A DNA stretch of 64,000 nucleotides from contig NZ_JAUNKD010000005.1 in assembly GCF_030532915.1 (NCBI RefSeq), positions 43,843 through 107,842 of the forward strand. Reading direction: 5' to 3'. Every line of letters begins with the position of its first letter. Within the stretch, counting starts at the first letter, position 1. Position numbers and translations under genes: made by a program. The notes beneath the pieces are model-generated. The model did no database searches. It was given only the letters and a program-made list of their open reading frames with translations, and was not told the origin of the DNA. The DNA is from Capnocytophaga sp. (GTDB taxonomy: Bacteria > Bacteroidota > Bacteroidia > Flavobacteriales > Flavobacteriaceae). Shown here piece by piece: positions 44,391 through 54,117 of this stretch.

Positions 44391-45410
44391 TTATTTCATA
44401 CGAGCTGCCAAACCGTCGCTATCACCGCTAATGCGTGATTTGCCAACCGGCATCAATACAGAATTACTTGTATCACCATCTTTCCAAATGAGGGTATAAG
44501 CGGCTTTCAGGTTTTTAATTCCTTCTTGGGTAACTTCACCCGACAGAAGCGTTATATTTTTCTTTTTGATACCGTTTTCAGCACCTTCCAACTGGGAAAA
44601 AATCGTAAAGCGATTGCCGCTTCCCATCACATAAACACCCGTACCCTTTTCGGAGGCATCAGAGGCTTGCACGCTCAACCGGGCAGTGCTTACCGTCTGA
44701 TTATAAATGGTGTAAGTACGATTAGGCCACACGTACCCTTTTGGACGACTATCTCCCGCATACGGGCTCATCAAAACGTGCGGTTGAGACAAAAACGCCC
44801 CTTCAATAATCGGCGGATTTGCTCCCTGATGGATTTCAAAACCGCGACTTTGAATGTCATTAAGAACGTTTTGCGGTACTATTTCTTTAAATTTGGCTAC
44901 AACGTCCAATTGGGTTTCTGCCCCAATGTTTAACACCATTTCACCAAGCGGAAGGAAAAATTCGCCGTCGGTAACCGTTACAACATCACCTTTCTGATTT
45001 TTGGCAGTAAAGGCAAAAGTTCCTTTGATAGTTTTTGCCGTCAGTTCAGTAATTGTAAGGTTTCCGAGGGTATTTCCGTAGTGATTATGTTCATCAACCG
45101 ACGTATAATCCTTATGATATTTCGCCTGATTTTCAATATTTTCAGTCGGATAATTAATAGAAATACTCCCCGTTGTACTCGTAAATTTTTGTATTGAAAA
45201 GGCAATTCCTTCGGTGGAATTACTGCCCCAAACACCAAAAATTCGCAAGGTTTTCTCAAAAACGGAAACGTGATGTTTGCTCGCCTCAACTTTGGTTCCG
45301 TTTACGGTTGCTCTGAAATAATACGATTCGTTTTGTGAATTTTCATTTTTAGAACAACTGAAAATCAATGCCAATAGGGCAAATACCGACAAATAAAAAG
45401 TTTTTTTCAT
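44391..45410 (-). CDS. secreted lipoprotein with a DUF6252-like N-terminal domain
   Basis: 339 aa. SPII signal with lipobox IFSC (Cys19). Residues about 30-155 (YFRATVNGTKVEAS; GTFAFTAKNQKGDVVTVTDG; GEFFLPL) look like the beta-rich DUF6252-type domain common in Bacteroidota lipoproteins. The second half is different, with LMSPYAGDSRPKGYVWPNRT and ASDASEKGTGVYVMGSGNRF, and I do not recognise it. The protein should be lipid-anchored at the outer membrane. It lies between pyrH and frr, which are usually neighbours, so it may have inserted there. Confidence 0.72.
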   Translation of the reverse strand: MKKTFYLSVFALLALIFSCSKNENSQNESYYFRATVNGTKVEASKHHVSVFEKTLRIFGVWGSNSTEGIAFSIQKFTSTTGSISINYPTENIENQAKYHKDYTSVDEHNHYGNTLGNLTITELTAKTIKGTFAFTAKNQKGDVVTVTDGEFFLPLGEMVLNIGAETQLDVVAKFKEIVPQNVLNDIQSRGFEIHQGANPPIIEGAFLSQPHVLMSPYAGDSRPKGYVWPNRTYTIYNQTVSTARLSVQASDASEKGTGVYVMGSGNRFTIFSQLEGAENGIKKKNITLLSGEVTQEGIKNLKAAYTLIWKDGDTSNSVLMPVGKSRISGDSDGLAARMK

Positions 45411-45425
45411 ATAAAAATAATTTTG

Positions 45426-46133
45426 TTACAAATCAACGGTAGTTCCCACGTTTTCACCTTGAACAACTTTTAACAAGTTCCCTTTTTTGTTCATATCAAA
45501 AACGATAATCGGCAAGTTATTCTCTTGGCTGAGGGTAAAAGCAGTCATATCCATTACTTTCAACCCCTTGTCCATCACTTCGTTAAAGGTTATTTTTTCG
45601 AACTTAACGGCTTGTTTGTCTTTTTCAGGGTCAGCCGTGTAAATGCCATCAACACGCGTACCTTTCAGGATAACATCAGCTCCGATTTCAATGGCTCGAA
45701 GCACGGCTGCCGAATCGGTTGTGAAGTACGGATTCCCGGTTCCTGCTCCGAAAATTACCACCCGCCCTTTTTCCAAATGACGAACGGCTCGGCGTTTGAT
45801 GAACGGCTCGGCAATGGCTTCCATTTTAATGGCGGTTTGCAATCGGGTGTAAATCCCTTCGTCTTCCAAAGCACTTTGCAAAGCAAGTGAATTGATAACC
45901 GTGGCGAGCATTCCCATATAATCGCCTTGCACTCTGTCCATTCCGTTGCTAGCACCTGCCACCCCGCGGAAAATATTTCCGCCACCGATAACAATGGCTA
46001 CTTCCACGCCTTTTTCAACCACTTGTTTGATTTCGGTTGCATATTCTTTTAAACGGGCAGGGTCAATTCCGTACTGACGACTTCCCATAAGTGCCTCACC
46101 GCTAAGTTTTAATAAAATTCTTTTGTACTTCAT
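45426..46133 (-). CDS. pyrH: UMP kinase
   Basis: 235 aa hexameric kinase that phosphorylates UMP to UDP with ATP. Motifs: [70 protein letters not shown] and [20 protein letters not shown]. Length is standard. It lies 15 bp upstream of the lipoprotein gene on the same strand and may be co-transcribed with it. Confidence 0.97.
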   Translation of the reverse strand: MKYKRILLKLSGEALMGSRQYGIDPARLKEYATEIKQVVEKGVEVAIVIGGGNIFRGVAGASNGMDRVQGDYMGMLATVINSLALQSALEDEGIYTRLQTAIKMEAIAEPFIKRRAVRHLEKGRVVIFGAGTGNPYFTTDSAAVLRAIEIGADVILKGTRVDGIYTADPEKDKQAVKFEKITFNEVMDKGLKVMDMTAFTLSQENNLPIIVFDMNKKGNLLKVVQGENVGTTVDL

Positions 46134-46242
46134 ATTATTCCTATTTATTTTGGATTGTAAAACGATTTAAAATTTTTCACAAAGATATAAAACTTATAGA
46201 TAACCGTTGTTATTGATTTGATAAAATTTCGTTAAAACATAA

Positions 46243-46276
46243 AAAAATTGTTCCCCACAAGTGAGAAACAATTTTT
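46243..46276 (-). terminator. terminator after the GH109 gene
   Basis: AAAAATTGTT (46243-46252) and AACAATTTTT (46267-46276), a 10-bp stem with a 14-nt loop, 27 bp after the gene's stop on the minus strand and followed by TTTTTATG. Confidence 0.75.
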
Positions 46277-46303
46277 ATTATTAGATTATGACCATTTTTT
46301 TGA

Positions 46304-47728
46304 TTAATCGGCAAAAGCGTGTCTGTATTTTTGTACTTTGTTCCAAGCTCCGCGCGTAAAATCAGGGATTTCAACAGGTGCGCTTCCGTTTTCCAATGAA
46401 AGTTTTGAAAGCGGCACAAGGCACGACCATTCGGCTAAGTCATACACGTCCATATCCAGCGGAAGTCCGTTTCGCAAGCAGTACACCAAACGATAGTCCA
46501 TAATGAAATCCATACCTCCGTGTCCGCCCACTTGTTTGGCTTTTTCTTCCAATTCAACGTGAATGCGATGTTTGTATTTTTTCATCAAGGCTTTTTTCAC
46601 ATCTTCGGGTACAAATCCGTGCGAATTTAAGTTTTCGTGATTTGGCACATCGTCTTTTGAAATATTCTCAGGTTCAACGGTATAGCCTTGCGTTGGATAT
46701 TTGTTGGCAAACCCTTTTGTTCCGGTAAGCTGATACATACGCGAATACGGGCGAGGTGTCATCACATTGTGCTGAATTTGCATTGTTTTTCCTTTTTCGG
46801 TTTTAATCATCGTCATCGTATGATCACCGTTTTGGAAATTATCGCCGTTTTTCCCCGTAAGTTTTTCGTAAAGTTGTTTCCCTTTAAATGGCTTTGTATC
46901 AAACGAAACTAAATAATTCATTTTATCACCTCGGTGAATGTCAAGTGCTTGGCAGGCAGGTCCCATTCCGTGCGTTGGATACACATCTCCCCTATTTTTT
47001 GCATTGTAATCCAAACGCCAGTTGTTCCAGTAGGCTTTCCAGAAATCATCCAAAGCGTGAATGTACGAACCCTCGGCGTGGATAATTTCACCAAAAACAC
47101 CTTTTTGAGCCATATTGAGTGAAGTCAATTCAAAATAGTCGTACACGCAATTTTCAAGCATCATACAGTGTAGGCGTTTTTTTTCAGCCATATCAATAAG
47201 TGCCCAAATTTCGTCCATTGTCATTGCTCCGGGAACCTCGATGGCTACGTGTTTTCCTTTTTCCATCGCATACAAAGCCATCGGAACGTGTGTTTTCCAG
47301 TCGGTTACGATATATACCAAATCAATATCGTCACGCTCACAAAGGGCTTTCCACGCATCTTCCGAACCACTGTATGCAGGCACTCGGCTTTGTCCGGCTT
47401 TCTCCAAAATGGCTTGTGTTTTTTCAACACGCTCCGGACGAATATCACAAAGTGCGGTTACTTTGGCTCCCGGAATGTGTGTAAAACGCTGTACCGCTCC
47501 CGGTCCGCGCATTCCCAAACCGATAAAACCAACGCGAACGGTTTCCAGTTTCGGGGTTACCAAATTCACCACATCGGTTTGACCCGCAGGGCGTTTGGGT
47601 GTCATTACCTTGATGGGTTGGTACATCATCCTGTCAGGAGCAGACACCGTTGTTTGTTTTGATTTACAAGCAACAAGGCTCAGGCAGAACATTCCACCAA
47701 CGAGCAATTTTGTCATTTTATTCAACAT
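46304..47728 (-). CDS. GH109 family lipoprotein (alpha-N-acetylgalactosaminidase type)
   Basis: 474 aa. SPII signal with lipobox LVAC (Cys21), so lipid-anchored. From about 62 a Gfo/Idh/MocA Rossmann fold starts (VRVGFIGLGMRGPGAVQRF), with KGKHVAIEVPGAMTMDEIW and YPTHGMGPACQALDIHRGDK. This pattern and length fit glycoside hydrolase family 109, the NAD+-dependent exo-alpha-N-acetylgalactosaminidases, one of which (from Elizabethkingia) removes the blood-group A determinant. Family knowledge gives the reaction: release of terminal alpha-GalNAc using tightly bound NAD+ through a redox step. The exact glycan here is unproven. Monocistronic, with its own terminator. Confidence 0.88.
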   Translation of the reverse strand: MLNKMTKLLVGGMFCLSLVACKSKQTTVSAPDRMMYQPIKVMTPKRPAGQTDVVNLVTPKLETVRVGFIGLGMRGPGAVQRFTHIPGAKVTALCDIRPERVEKTQAILEKAGQSRVPAYSGSEDAWKALCERDDIDLVYIVTDWKTHVPMALYAMEKGKHVAIEVPGAMTMDEIWALIDMAEKKRLHCMMLENCVYDYFELTSLNMAQKGVFGEIIHAEGSYIHALDDFWKAYWNNWRLDYNAKNRGDVYPTHGMGPACQALDIHRGDKMNYLVSFDTKPFKGKQLYEKLTGKNGDNFQNGDHTMTMIKTEKGKTMQIQHNVMTPRPYSRMYQLTGTKGFANKYPTQGYTVEPENISKDDVPNHENLNSHGFVPEDVKKALMKKYKHRIHVELEEKAKQVGGHGGMDFIMDYRLVYCLRNGLPLDMDVYDLAEWSCLVPLSKLSLENGSAPVEIPDFTRGAWNKVQKYRHAFAD

Positions 47729-47845
47729 AAAAAAAGTATTATGGGGTTAATTTAAACTCTCGCAAAGGTAAAATTTTAATCAATAAAAAACAAAGATTAT
47801 TACCAAAATACAACAAAATTTGTATCAAAACATATTTTTTATAAC

Positions 47846-48205
47846 CTAAAAAGGATAAAACGCATCTTCAATATAATTGATATTAAACTCAACACTGTTT
47901 TTTACAATCGAAATAATGTTGAATTGCACCTCCAAATCCAAGTCGTTTTTCTGCACATAATGATTCGTAGCTTTGACCAACAAATCAATTTTTTGCTTGC
48001 TAACAAAACTCTCGGGCTGACCGTAAGCCGTTGATGTTCTCGCTTTTACTTCGGTAATATGAAGCACATTTCCCTTTTGGGAAATAATGTCAATTTCGGC
48101 GTGACCAAAAATAAAATTCCGTTCCAAAATAATATGCTCCTCGCCTATCAAAAAATCGGTTGCAATTTGCTCGGCTTCCTTGCCAAAATCATTATGTGCT
48201 GCCAT
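47846..48205 (-). CDS. YraN (UPF0102) family protein
   Basis: 119 aa with the restriction-endonuclease-like fold of the YraN group: FGKEAEQIATDFLIGEEHII, then FGHAEIDIISQKGNVLHITE and VKARTSTAYGQPESFVSKQK. Predicted nuclease-like, but no confirmed activity. It starts 12 bp after the dnaE stop, so it is probably translated from the dnaE transcript. Confidence 0.9.
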   Translation of the reverse strand: MAAHNDFGKEAEQIATDFLIGEEHIILERNFIFGHAEIDIISQKGNVLHITEVKARTSTAYGQPESFVSKQKIDLLVKATNHYVQKNDLDLEVQFNIISIVKNSVEFNINYIEDAFYPF

Positions 48206-48217
48206 TGCGTGTATGTG

Positions 48218-51200
48218 TTAATTTTCTTCCAATTCCATTTCGGGCATTTCGTCAGTTTCTTGCTCTTCGTGTTTGGATTGCGTTATAAGCTTTTCCATTC
48301 GCCTGTCGTTGAGCATATAAGCAATTCCCGATTCTTCCAACTTGCTTAAAAATTCTTCAGTAATATGAACTTTCAATTGCCCGTTTTCCATTTTCAGATG
48401 TATGTTTTCTGCCGAACTATGTACCATAAACGACAGCGGAAAACCTCCTTTATGACCGGATATAAGCGATTTACATCTTTCGGTAAATCCTGCGTTAATT
48501 TCGTCAATATTGGTATGAAAACATATTTTCTTTGATAAATTTTCAAGCACATCGTGCAACAACATTATTTGCTGGAACTGAATGCGCGGTTCGCCCCGTT
48601 GATTGGTTTCTTTATTGCGCCAACCTTCGGCAACAACAAACTTACAGAAGATAAAACTCCCCGAAACCATATAGTTACGAAACTTTAAATAATCTTCACC
48701 AAACAACCGAAACTCATACGAGCCGTCATAATCTTCCAAAACAAACGAACCGAATCCTTTTCCGGTTTTCGAGGTGCGATGTTGCGCATCGGTGAGCATC
48801 CCGCCAACAGATATTTCTCTGTTAATGAGCGGATTTAAATCTTGTAAATTAGACAGAGACAAGTTACAAAAATGGTTCAGCGTATGGCGAAAATCATCTA
48901 ACGGATGTCCCGAAATATAAATTCCAACCACCTCTTTTTCACGGCGTAACTGTTCCAAATTACCCCAAGTTTCACAATTAGGAATTGTCGGTTCGGGAAC
49001 GTCCACTTCACTGCTTCCGCCAAAGAGACTCATCTGTGCCGAGTTTTTGCTCTCCTGATATTTATTCCCGAAACGAATGGCTTTTTCCAAAAACGGAATG
49101 CCGTCAGCTTCTGCGTGAAAATACTGGGCTCGGTGGACTTTCGTGAATGAATCAAAACCGCCTGCCAAAGCGATATTTTCAAAGGCTTTTTTGTTAATAT
49201 TCTTATAATCAACACGTTTTGCCAAATCAAAAATGGAGGTGTACATTCCTTCCTTGCGATGCTCAACGATGGTATCTACGGCATTTCTTCCAACACCTTT
49301 GATAGCCCCTAATCCAAAGCGAATATCTCCGTTTTTGTTTACCGTAAACTTATAGAACGATTCGTTTACATCCGGACTTAAAACTTTGATTCCCATTCGC
49401 TTACATTCTTCCAAAAAGAAAGTAACTTGCTTGATGTCGTTCATATTGTTGGAAAGCACCGCTGCCATAAATTCCGCCGGATAATTGGCTTTCAAAAATG
49501 CGGTTTGATAGCCAATCCACGCATAACACGTAGAATGCGATTTGTTGAAGGCGTAACTGGCAAAGGCTTCCCAATCTTTCCAAATTTTTTCTAATTTTTC
49601 GGCATTGTGTCCTTTTTCAGCAGCTTGGGAAATGAACTTAGGCTTCATTTTGTCCAAAACATCTTTTTGCTTTTTCCCCATCGCCTTACGCAAAACGTCT
49701 GCTTCACCTTTGGTAAAGCCCGCCAACTTTTGCGAAAGCAACATCACCTGCTCCTGATACACCGTAATTCCGTATGTTTCTTTGAGGTATTCCTCCATCG
49801 CATCAAGGTCATACACAATGGGTTCCGTACCGTGTTTTCGGCGGATAAAACTTGGAATGTACTCCAACGGACCGGGTCGATACAGGGCGTTCATCGCAAT
49901 CAAATCGGCAAAAACGGTGGGTTTCAGTTCACGCATATATTTTTGCATTCCGGGCGACTCGTATTGGAAAATCCCAACGGTTTCGCCTCGTTGGAAAAGT
50001 TCATACGTTTTTTTATCATCTAACGGAAAAGCCTCAGGGTCAAGCTCTAAACCTCTTCGCAATTTGATGATTTCCACCGTATCTTTGATAAGCGTAAGCG
50101 TGCTGAGCCCCAAAAAGTCCATTTTCAGAAGTCCGGCACTCTCCACCACCGAGTTATCAAACTGAGTTACAAATAAATCCGAATCTTTTGCCAATGAAAT
50201 CGGAACGAAATTCGTAATGTCGTCAGGCGTGATAATTACCCCGCAAGCGTGAACCCCCGTGTTGCGTACCGAGCCCTCCAAAACCCGCGCTTGCTGAATG
50301 GTTTGGCTACTCAAATCATCGCCTTCTAGTAACTGTTTGAGTTCGTTAACTTTGGGAAGGTCTTCGGAGCGTATTTTTTCTTTGAGTGTTTTGTCATCGG
50401 CGTTGAAAATCTTTTTGAGCGATGGCATTTTATCGGGAACAAGCCCCGCCAACCGAGCCGATTCCTGTAACGGAACGTCCAGCACACGAGCCGTATCCTT
50501 AATGGACGACTTGGCTGCCATCGTTCCGTAAGTAATGATTCGTGCCACTTGATTTGCTCCGTATTTATCTATTACATAGTCAATTACGAGTTGGCGACCC
50601 GAATCTTCAAAATCGATGTCAATATCGGGCATAGACACACGGTCAGGGTTCAAGAAACGCTCAAAAAGGAGGTCGTACGAAATCGGGTCCATATTGGTGA
50701 TTCCCAAGCAGTAAGCCACCGCCGAACCTGCCGCCGAACCCCTTCCCGGACCTACCGAAACGCCCATATCACGTGCCGCCGCAATAAAATCCTGCACAAT
50801 CAAAAAATAGCCTGGGTAACCCGTTTTTTCGATAATAGAAAGCTCAAAATCAAGACGTTCACGAATTTCGTCAGTGATTTCGGCGTATTTTTTTTCCGCA
50901 CCTAAATACGTTAAATATCGTAAGTAATTATTCTCGCCTTTTTTTCCGTCCGGGTCGTCATCTACCTGAAATTCAGCAGGAATATCAAACTTCGGGAGCA
51001 ACACGTCACGCCCCAAATCATAAGGTTCTATTTTGTCAATTACTTCCTGAATGTTCAAAATCGCCTGCGGAAGGTCTTTAAACAAGGTTTTCATCGCTTC
51101 GGCGGACTTGTAATAATACTCCTGATTGGGCATTCCGAAGCGGAAACCACGTCCGCGACCCACGGGCGTTGCTTGTTTTTCGCCGTCTTTCACGCAAAGC

Positions 51201-52675
51201 AAAATATCGTGTGCATTGGCATCTTTCTGATTGATATAGAAGGTGTTATTCGTAGCGATGAGCTTCACATCGTGTTTTTGAGCCAGTTCCACAAGTGTCT
51301 GATTTACACGATTTTCGTCCTCTTGATTATGACGCATAATTTCGATGTAAAAATCCGCTCCAAACTGCTCTTTCCACCACAAAAGGGCGTCTTCGGCTTG
51401 TTTCTGCCCGATATTCAGCACTTTGGACGAAATTTCGCCGTTCATTCCCCCCGAAAGCACAATCAAATCGTCTTTGTATTGCGTGATGATTTCCTTGTCA
51501 ATTCGCGGTACGTAATAAAATCCCTGCGTAGAGGCGATGGACGCCATTTTTGCCAAATTGTGGTATCCTTTTTTATTTTTTGCTAAAATAACTATCTGAT
51601 AACCATTATCTTGACGAGATTTATCCAAATGATTTTCGCAAACGTAAAACTCACACCCCACAATCGCCTTGATGATGGTTTCGGTGGGAGTTTCGCCTTT
51701 TTCAACAGCTTCGGCATTTTTGGCTTTCGCCGATTTGTTATGCCCCGAAACCTCTTTCACGAAATGAAACGCCGCCATCATATTCCCGCTATCGGTCAAA
51801 GCCACGGCAGGCATTTTCTCTTGTGCGGTTTTCTTAACTAAATCAGAAATCGATGTAGTTGATTGAAGTACAGAGAATTGCGTATGATTATGCAGATGAG
51901 CAAACGGAGCCTCGGCAAGCAGAGCGATGTTGGCTTCGATTTGCTGTTGCGAAAGTCCGCCTTCGGTTTTTTGCGTTTTTCGGATTTTGTCGGAAGCCTC
52001 TTTTAAATTGATGTGTTTCAGCCCGACAGACTGAATTTGACTTGGGTTATATTGCTGAAATTCAGTGATATATTCCGCAGAAATATCTTTCGTATCGAAA
52101 CCCTCGCCTATGCGGATAAGCTCGAAAAAACAACGCGTGGTCGCCTCCACGTCGGCAGTGGCGTTGTGGGCTTCGGCAAACGGAACTCCGAACAAAAATT
52201 CGTGTAACTCGGTGAGTGTCGGCAACTTATAACGACCACCGCGACCACCGGGGATTTTACAGAGATTTGCCGTAATTTCGGTACACGTATCCAAAACAGG
52301 CATCGTAACAAGCGGACTATCAACACCATAACGATGAAATTCCGCTCCCATAATGTTGATATCGAAACCGATGTTCTGCCCGACTACATAGGTAGCTTTT
52401 TGGAGAGCTTCGTTGAATTTCTCGAAAACCTGCTGAATAGGAACTCCCTGACTTTCGGCAAGTTCGGTGGAAATTCCGTGTACTTTTTCGGCATCATACG
52501 GAATGTTAAAATCATCGGGAGCAATCAAAAAATCTTGATGCTCAATGAGTTTCCCCATCGAATCGTGCAACTGCCAAGCAATCTGCACGGCACGAGGCCA
52601 ATTGTCTGAATCTGTGATGGGTGCGTCCCAACGTTTGGGCAAACCCGTAGTTTCGGTATCAAAAATTAAGTACAT
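48218..52675 (-). CDS. dnaE: DNA polymerase III alpha subunit with fused N-terminal exonuclease
   Basis: 1485 aa replicative polymerase. Residues 1-190 are a DEDDh exonuclease (IFDTETTGLP, VVGQNIGFDIN, HNATADVEAT), fused to the alpha chain. The PHP domain starts near 258 (FAHLHNHTQFSVLQS). The palm has the catalytic PDIDIDFEDSGRQ; the region GRGSAAGSAVAYCLGI precedes it, and AGFTKGEADVLRKAMGKKQK is in the fingers. An OB-fold and a tail end in an acidic MPEMELEEN. Fusion of the proofreader is usual in flavobacteria. A -7-like TATTTTTG on the minus strand lies at 52703-52696. Confidence 0.97.
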   Translation of the reverse strand: MYLIFDTETTGLPKRWDAPITDSDNWPRAVQIAWQLHDSMGKLIEHQDFLIAPDDFNIPYDAEKVHGISTELAESQGVPIQQVFEKFNEALQKATYVVGQNIGFDINIMGAEFHRYGVDSPLVTMPVLDTCTEITANLCKIPGGRGGRYKLPTLTELHEFLFGVPFAEAHNATADVEATTRCFFELIRIGEGFDTKDISAEYITEFQQYNPSQIQSVGLKHINLKEASDKIRKTQKTEGGLSQQQIEANIALLAEAPFAHLHNHTQFSVLQSTTSISDLVKKTAQEKMPAVALTDSGNMMAAFHFVKEVSGHNKSAKAKNAEAVEKGETPTETIIKAIVGCEFYVCENHLDKSRQDNGYQIVILAKNKKGYHNLAKMASIASTQGFYYVPRIDKEIITQYKDDLIVLSGGMNGEISSKVLNIGQKQAEDALLWWKEQFGADFYIEIMRHNQEDENRVNQTLVELAQKHDVKLIATNNTFYINQKDANAHDILLCVKDGEKQATPVGRGRGFRFGMPNQEYYYKSAEAMKTLFKDLPQAILNIQEVIDKIEPYDLGRDVLLPKFDIPAEFQVDDDPDGKKGENNYLRYLTYLGAEKKYAEITDEIRERLDFELSIIEKTGYPGYFLIVQDFIAAARDMGVSVGPGRGSAAGSAVAYCLGITNMDPISYDLLFERFLNPDRVSMPDIDIDFEDSGRQLVIDYVIDKYGANQVARIITYGTMAAKSSIKDTARVLDVPLQESARLAGLVPDKMPSLKKIFNADDKTLKEKIRSEDLPKVNELKQLLEGDDLSSQTIQQARVLEGSVRNTGVHACGVIITPDDITNFVPISLAKDSDLFVTQFDNSVVESAGLLKMDFLGLSTLTLIKDTVEIIKLRRGLELDPEAFPLDDKKTYELFQRGETVGIFQYESPGMQKYMRELKPTVFADLIAMNALYRPGPLEYIPSFIRRKHGTEPIVYDLDAMEEYLKETYGITVYQEQVMLLSQKLAGFTKGEADVLRKAMGKKQKDVLDKMKPKFISQAAEKGHNAEKLEKIWKDWEAFASYAFNKSHSTCYAWIGYQTAFLKANYPAEFMAAVLSNNMNDIKQVTFFLEECKRMGIKVLSPDVNESFYKFTVNKNGDIRFGLGAIKGVGRNAVDTIVEHRKEGMYTSIFDLAKRVDYKNINKKAFENIALAGGFDSFTKVHRAQYFHAEADGIPFLEKAIRFGNKYQESKNSAQMSLFGGSSEVDVPEPTIPNCETWGNLEQLRREKEVVGIYISGHPLDDFRHTLNHFCNLSLSNLQDLNPLINREISVGGMLTDAQHRTSKTGKGFGSFVLEDYDGSYEFRLFGEDYLKFRNYMVSGSFIFCKFVVAEGWRNKETNQRGEPRIQFQQIMLLHDVLENLSKKICFHTNIDEINAGFTERCKSLISGHKGGFPLSFMVHSSAENIHLKMENGQLKVHITEEFLSKLEESGIAYMLNDRRMEKLITQSKHEEQETDEMPEMELEEN

Positions 52676-52761
52676 AATCGTGGAAATAGAAACCGCAAAA
52701 ATACGATTTTTTTGGCAAAAATGCCATAAATATTACGTAAACCAACCAAAAGACAAACAAA

Positions 52762-54021
52762 TTACAGTTCTATCTGATATTGAATGACATACGTACCTTT
52801 TCGGCTGCTTACTTTTCGGGTATCTTTTTCAAAAATCGGACGATTGTGATAACTAAACGTCAATTTACTTTTATGTTTATTAAAATAGACATTTAACCCC
52901 AGCGCATACGAATTCACACTTTGGTTAAGTCCTTCAAAATTAGCATATTTCCACCCGAAATTAGGCTGATAACGAATTTTGTTTTTTTCTGATTTAGGCA
53001 AAAGATATCCGAATTGGAAAAGAAGCGTATTTCCGGTACCTACCACCGGAAAAGCATTACCTCCTCCGTTAAAAGAAGTCCCTTCGGTATCAAAAATACT
53101 GTTTGTTTCCACATTTCGGACGTAATTATCACCCAAATTTATGTTATTGTAGCCCAAATAAGCCGTTATAGCATCATTTTTTTCAGAAATAGGCGTATCG
53201 ATGAAAAAATCAGCAGCTAAATTCAAATAATCATCATACTGAACGCTCAAATTATCCATTTTTTGCAGCATTTTAGGCTGATAAGCATAGCCCAGACCAA
53301 AATTCATTATTTTTTTTGTCCCTATATATGTCCCCGTACCGCCACTATACGGAGTTCGATTGCTTTCATTGTCCCAAAATTCGTATTTCACGTACGAAGA
53401 AGTATAAAATCGAGAGCGATTTTTGGCATACCCAAAGTCCTTAATTTGGGTGTCAGTGGGCAATGCCGCGCTTTGCAGCGAAATATTGTAATCAATTTTT
53501 CCGAGCTGTCCTTTAACGTATATACCTAAGTTTCTGCCTACATCATCATAATGATTTAACGTAAAAAGCTGATGCACAGCAGGGTCTAAATTTAACATCG
53601 AACCATTTGAAAAAGCTACAAAACGTCCGGCTCCGGCAAAAATAAGTTTCCCGACGCCTATCGAAATTTTCTCATTAAATGTATATTCTGCCAATAAATC
53701 AAGTAACCTAAAATCGTTTGAACGCAATGTTTTTTGATTTAAATTATTGTTTCCCAGCAACATATAAAAATACAACTTACGATTTATTTGTGCCTGAAAA
53801 CCAACGCGATAACGCCTTATTGAAAAATCAAGCGAATGGCTCAACGGCTCTTTGTTGAGAGTTGTTCCGGGGTTGGTGTCCACATATCTTGCCCAAAACT
53901 GACCGCGAAACGACCCCTGAATGTAGGTATCACCTTGCTCATCAAAATTGTATCTGAGCGATTGTGCATAAAAAGTTATTGAAAATAAGAACAATACGAT
54001 TAGTAGGTTATTTTTTTTCAT
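52762..54021 (-). CDS. porin-like outer-membrane beta-barrel protein
   Basis: 419 aa from the ATG at 54021; an upstream ATG at 54069 would only add residues ahead of the signal peptide. The signal peptide is MKKNNLLIVLFLFSITFYAQ, likely cut after AQ. The rest is a series of amphipathic strands rich in Tyr, Asn and Gly, with a C-terminal strand ending in QIEL. It resembles phosphate-selective porin O/P-like barrels (SHSLDFSIRRYRVGFQAQIN; SIGVGKLIFAGAGRFVAFSN). The substrate is unknown. Monocistronic. Confidence 0.8.
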   Translation of the reverse strand: MKKNNLLIVLFLFSITFYAQSLRYNFDEQGDTYIQGSFRGQFWARYVDTNPGTTLNKEPLSHSLDFSIRRYRVGFQAQINRKLYFYMLLGNNNLNQKTLRSNDFRLLDLLAEYTFNEKISIGVGKLIFAGAGRFVAFSNGSMLNLDPAVHQLFTLNHYDDVGRNLGIYVKGQLGKIDYNISLQSAALPTDTQIKDFGYAKNRSRFYTSSYVKYEFWDNESNRTPYSGGTGTYIGTKKIMNFGLGYAYQPKMLQKMDNLSVQYDDYLNLAADFFIDTPISEKNDAITAYLGYNNINLGDNYVRNVETNSIFDTEGTSFNGGGNAFPVVGTGNTLLFQFGYLLPKSEKNKIRYQPNFGWKYANFEGLNQSVNSYALGLNVYFNKHKSKLTFSYHNRPIFEKDTRKVSSRKGTYVIQYQIEL

Positions 54022-54117
54022 TTTGGTAGTTTTTTTGCCAAAATTAGCAAAGATTATCCAAAAAAACAAATAAAAAAACAGCTATTTTCGACCTATTTTT
54101 AGCAAAAATGCACGCAA

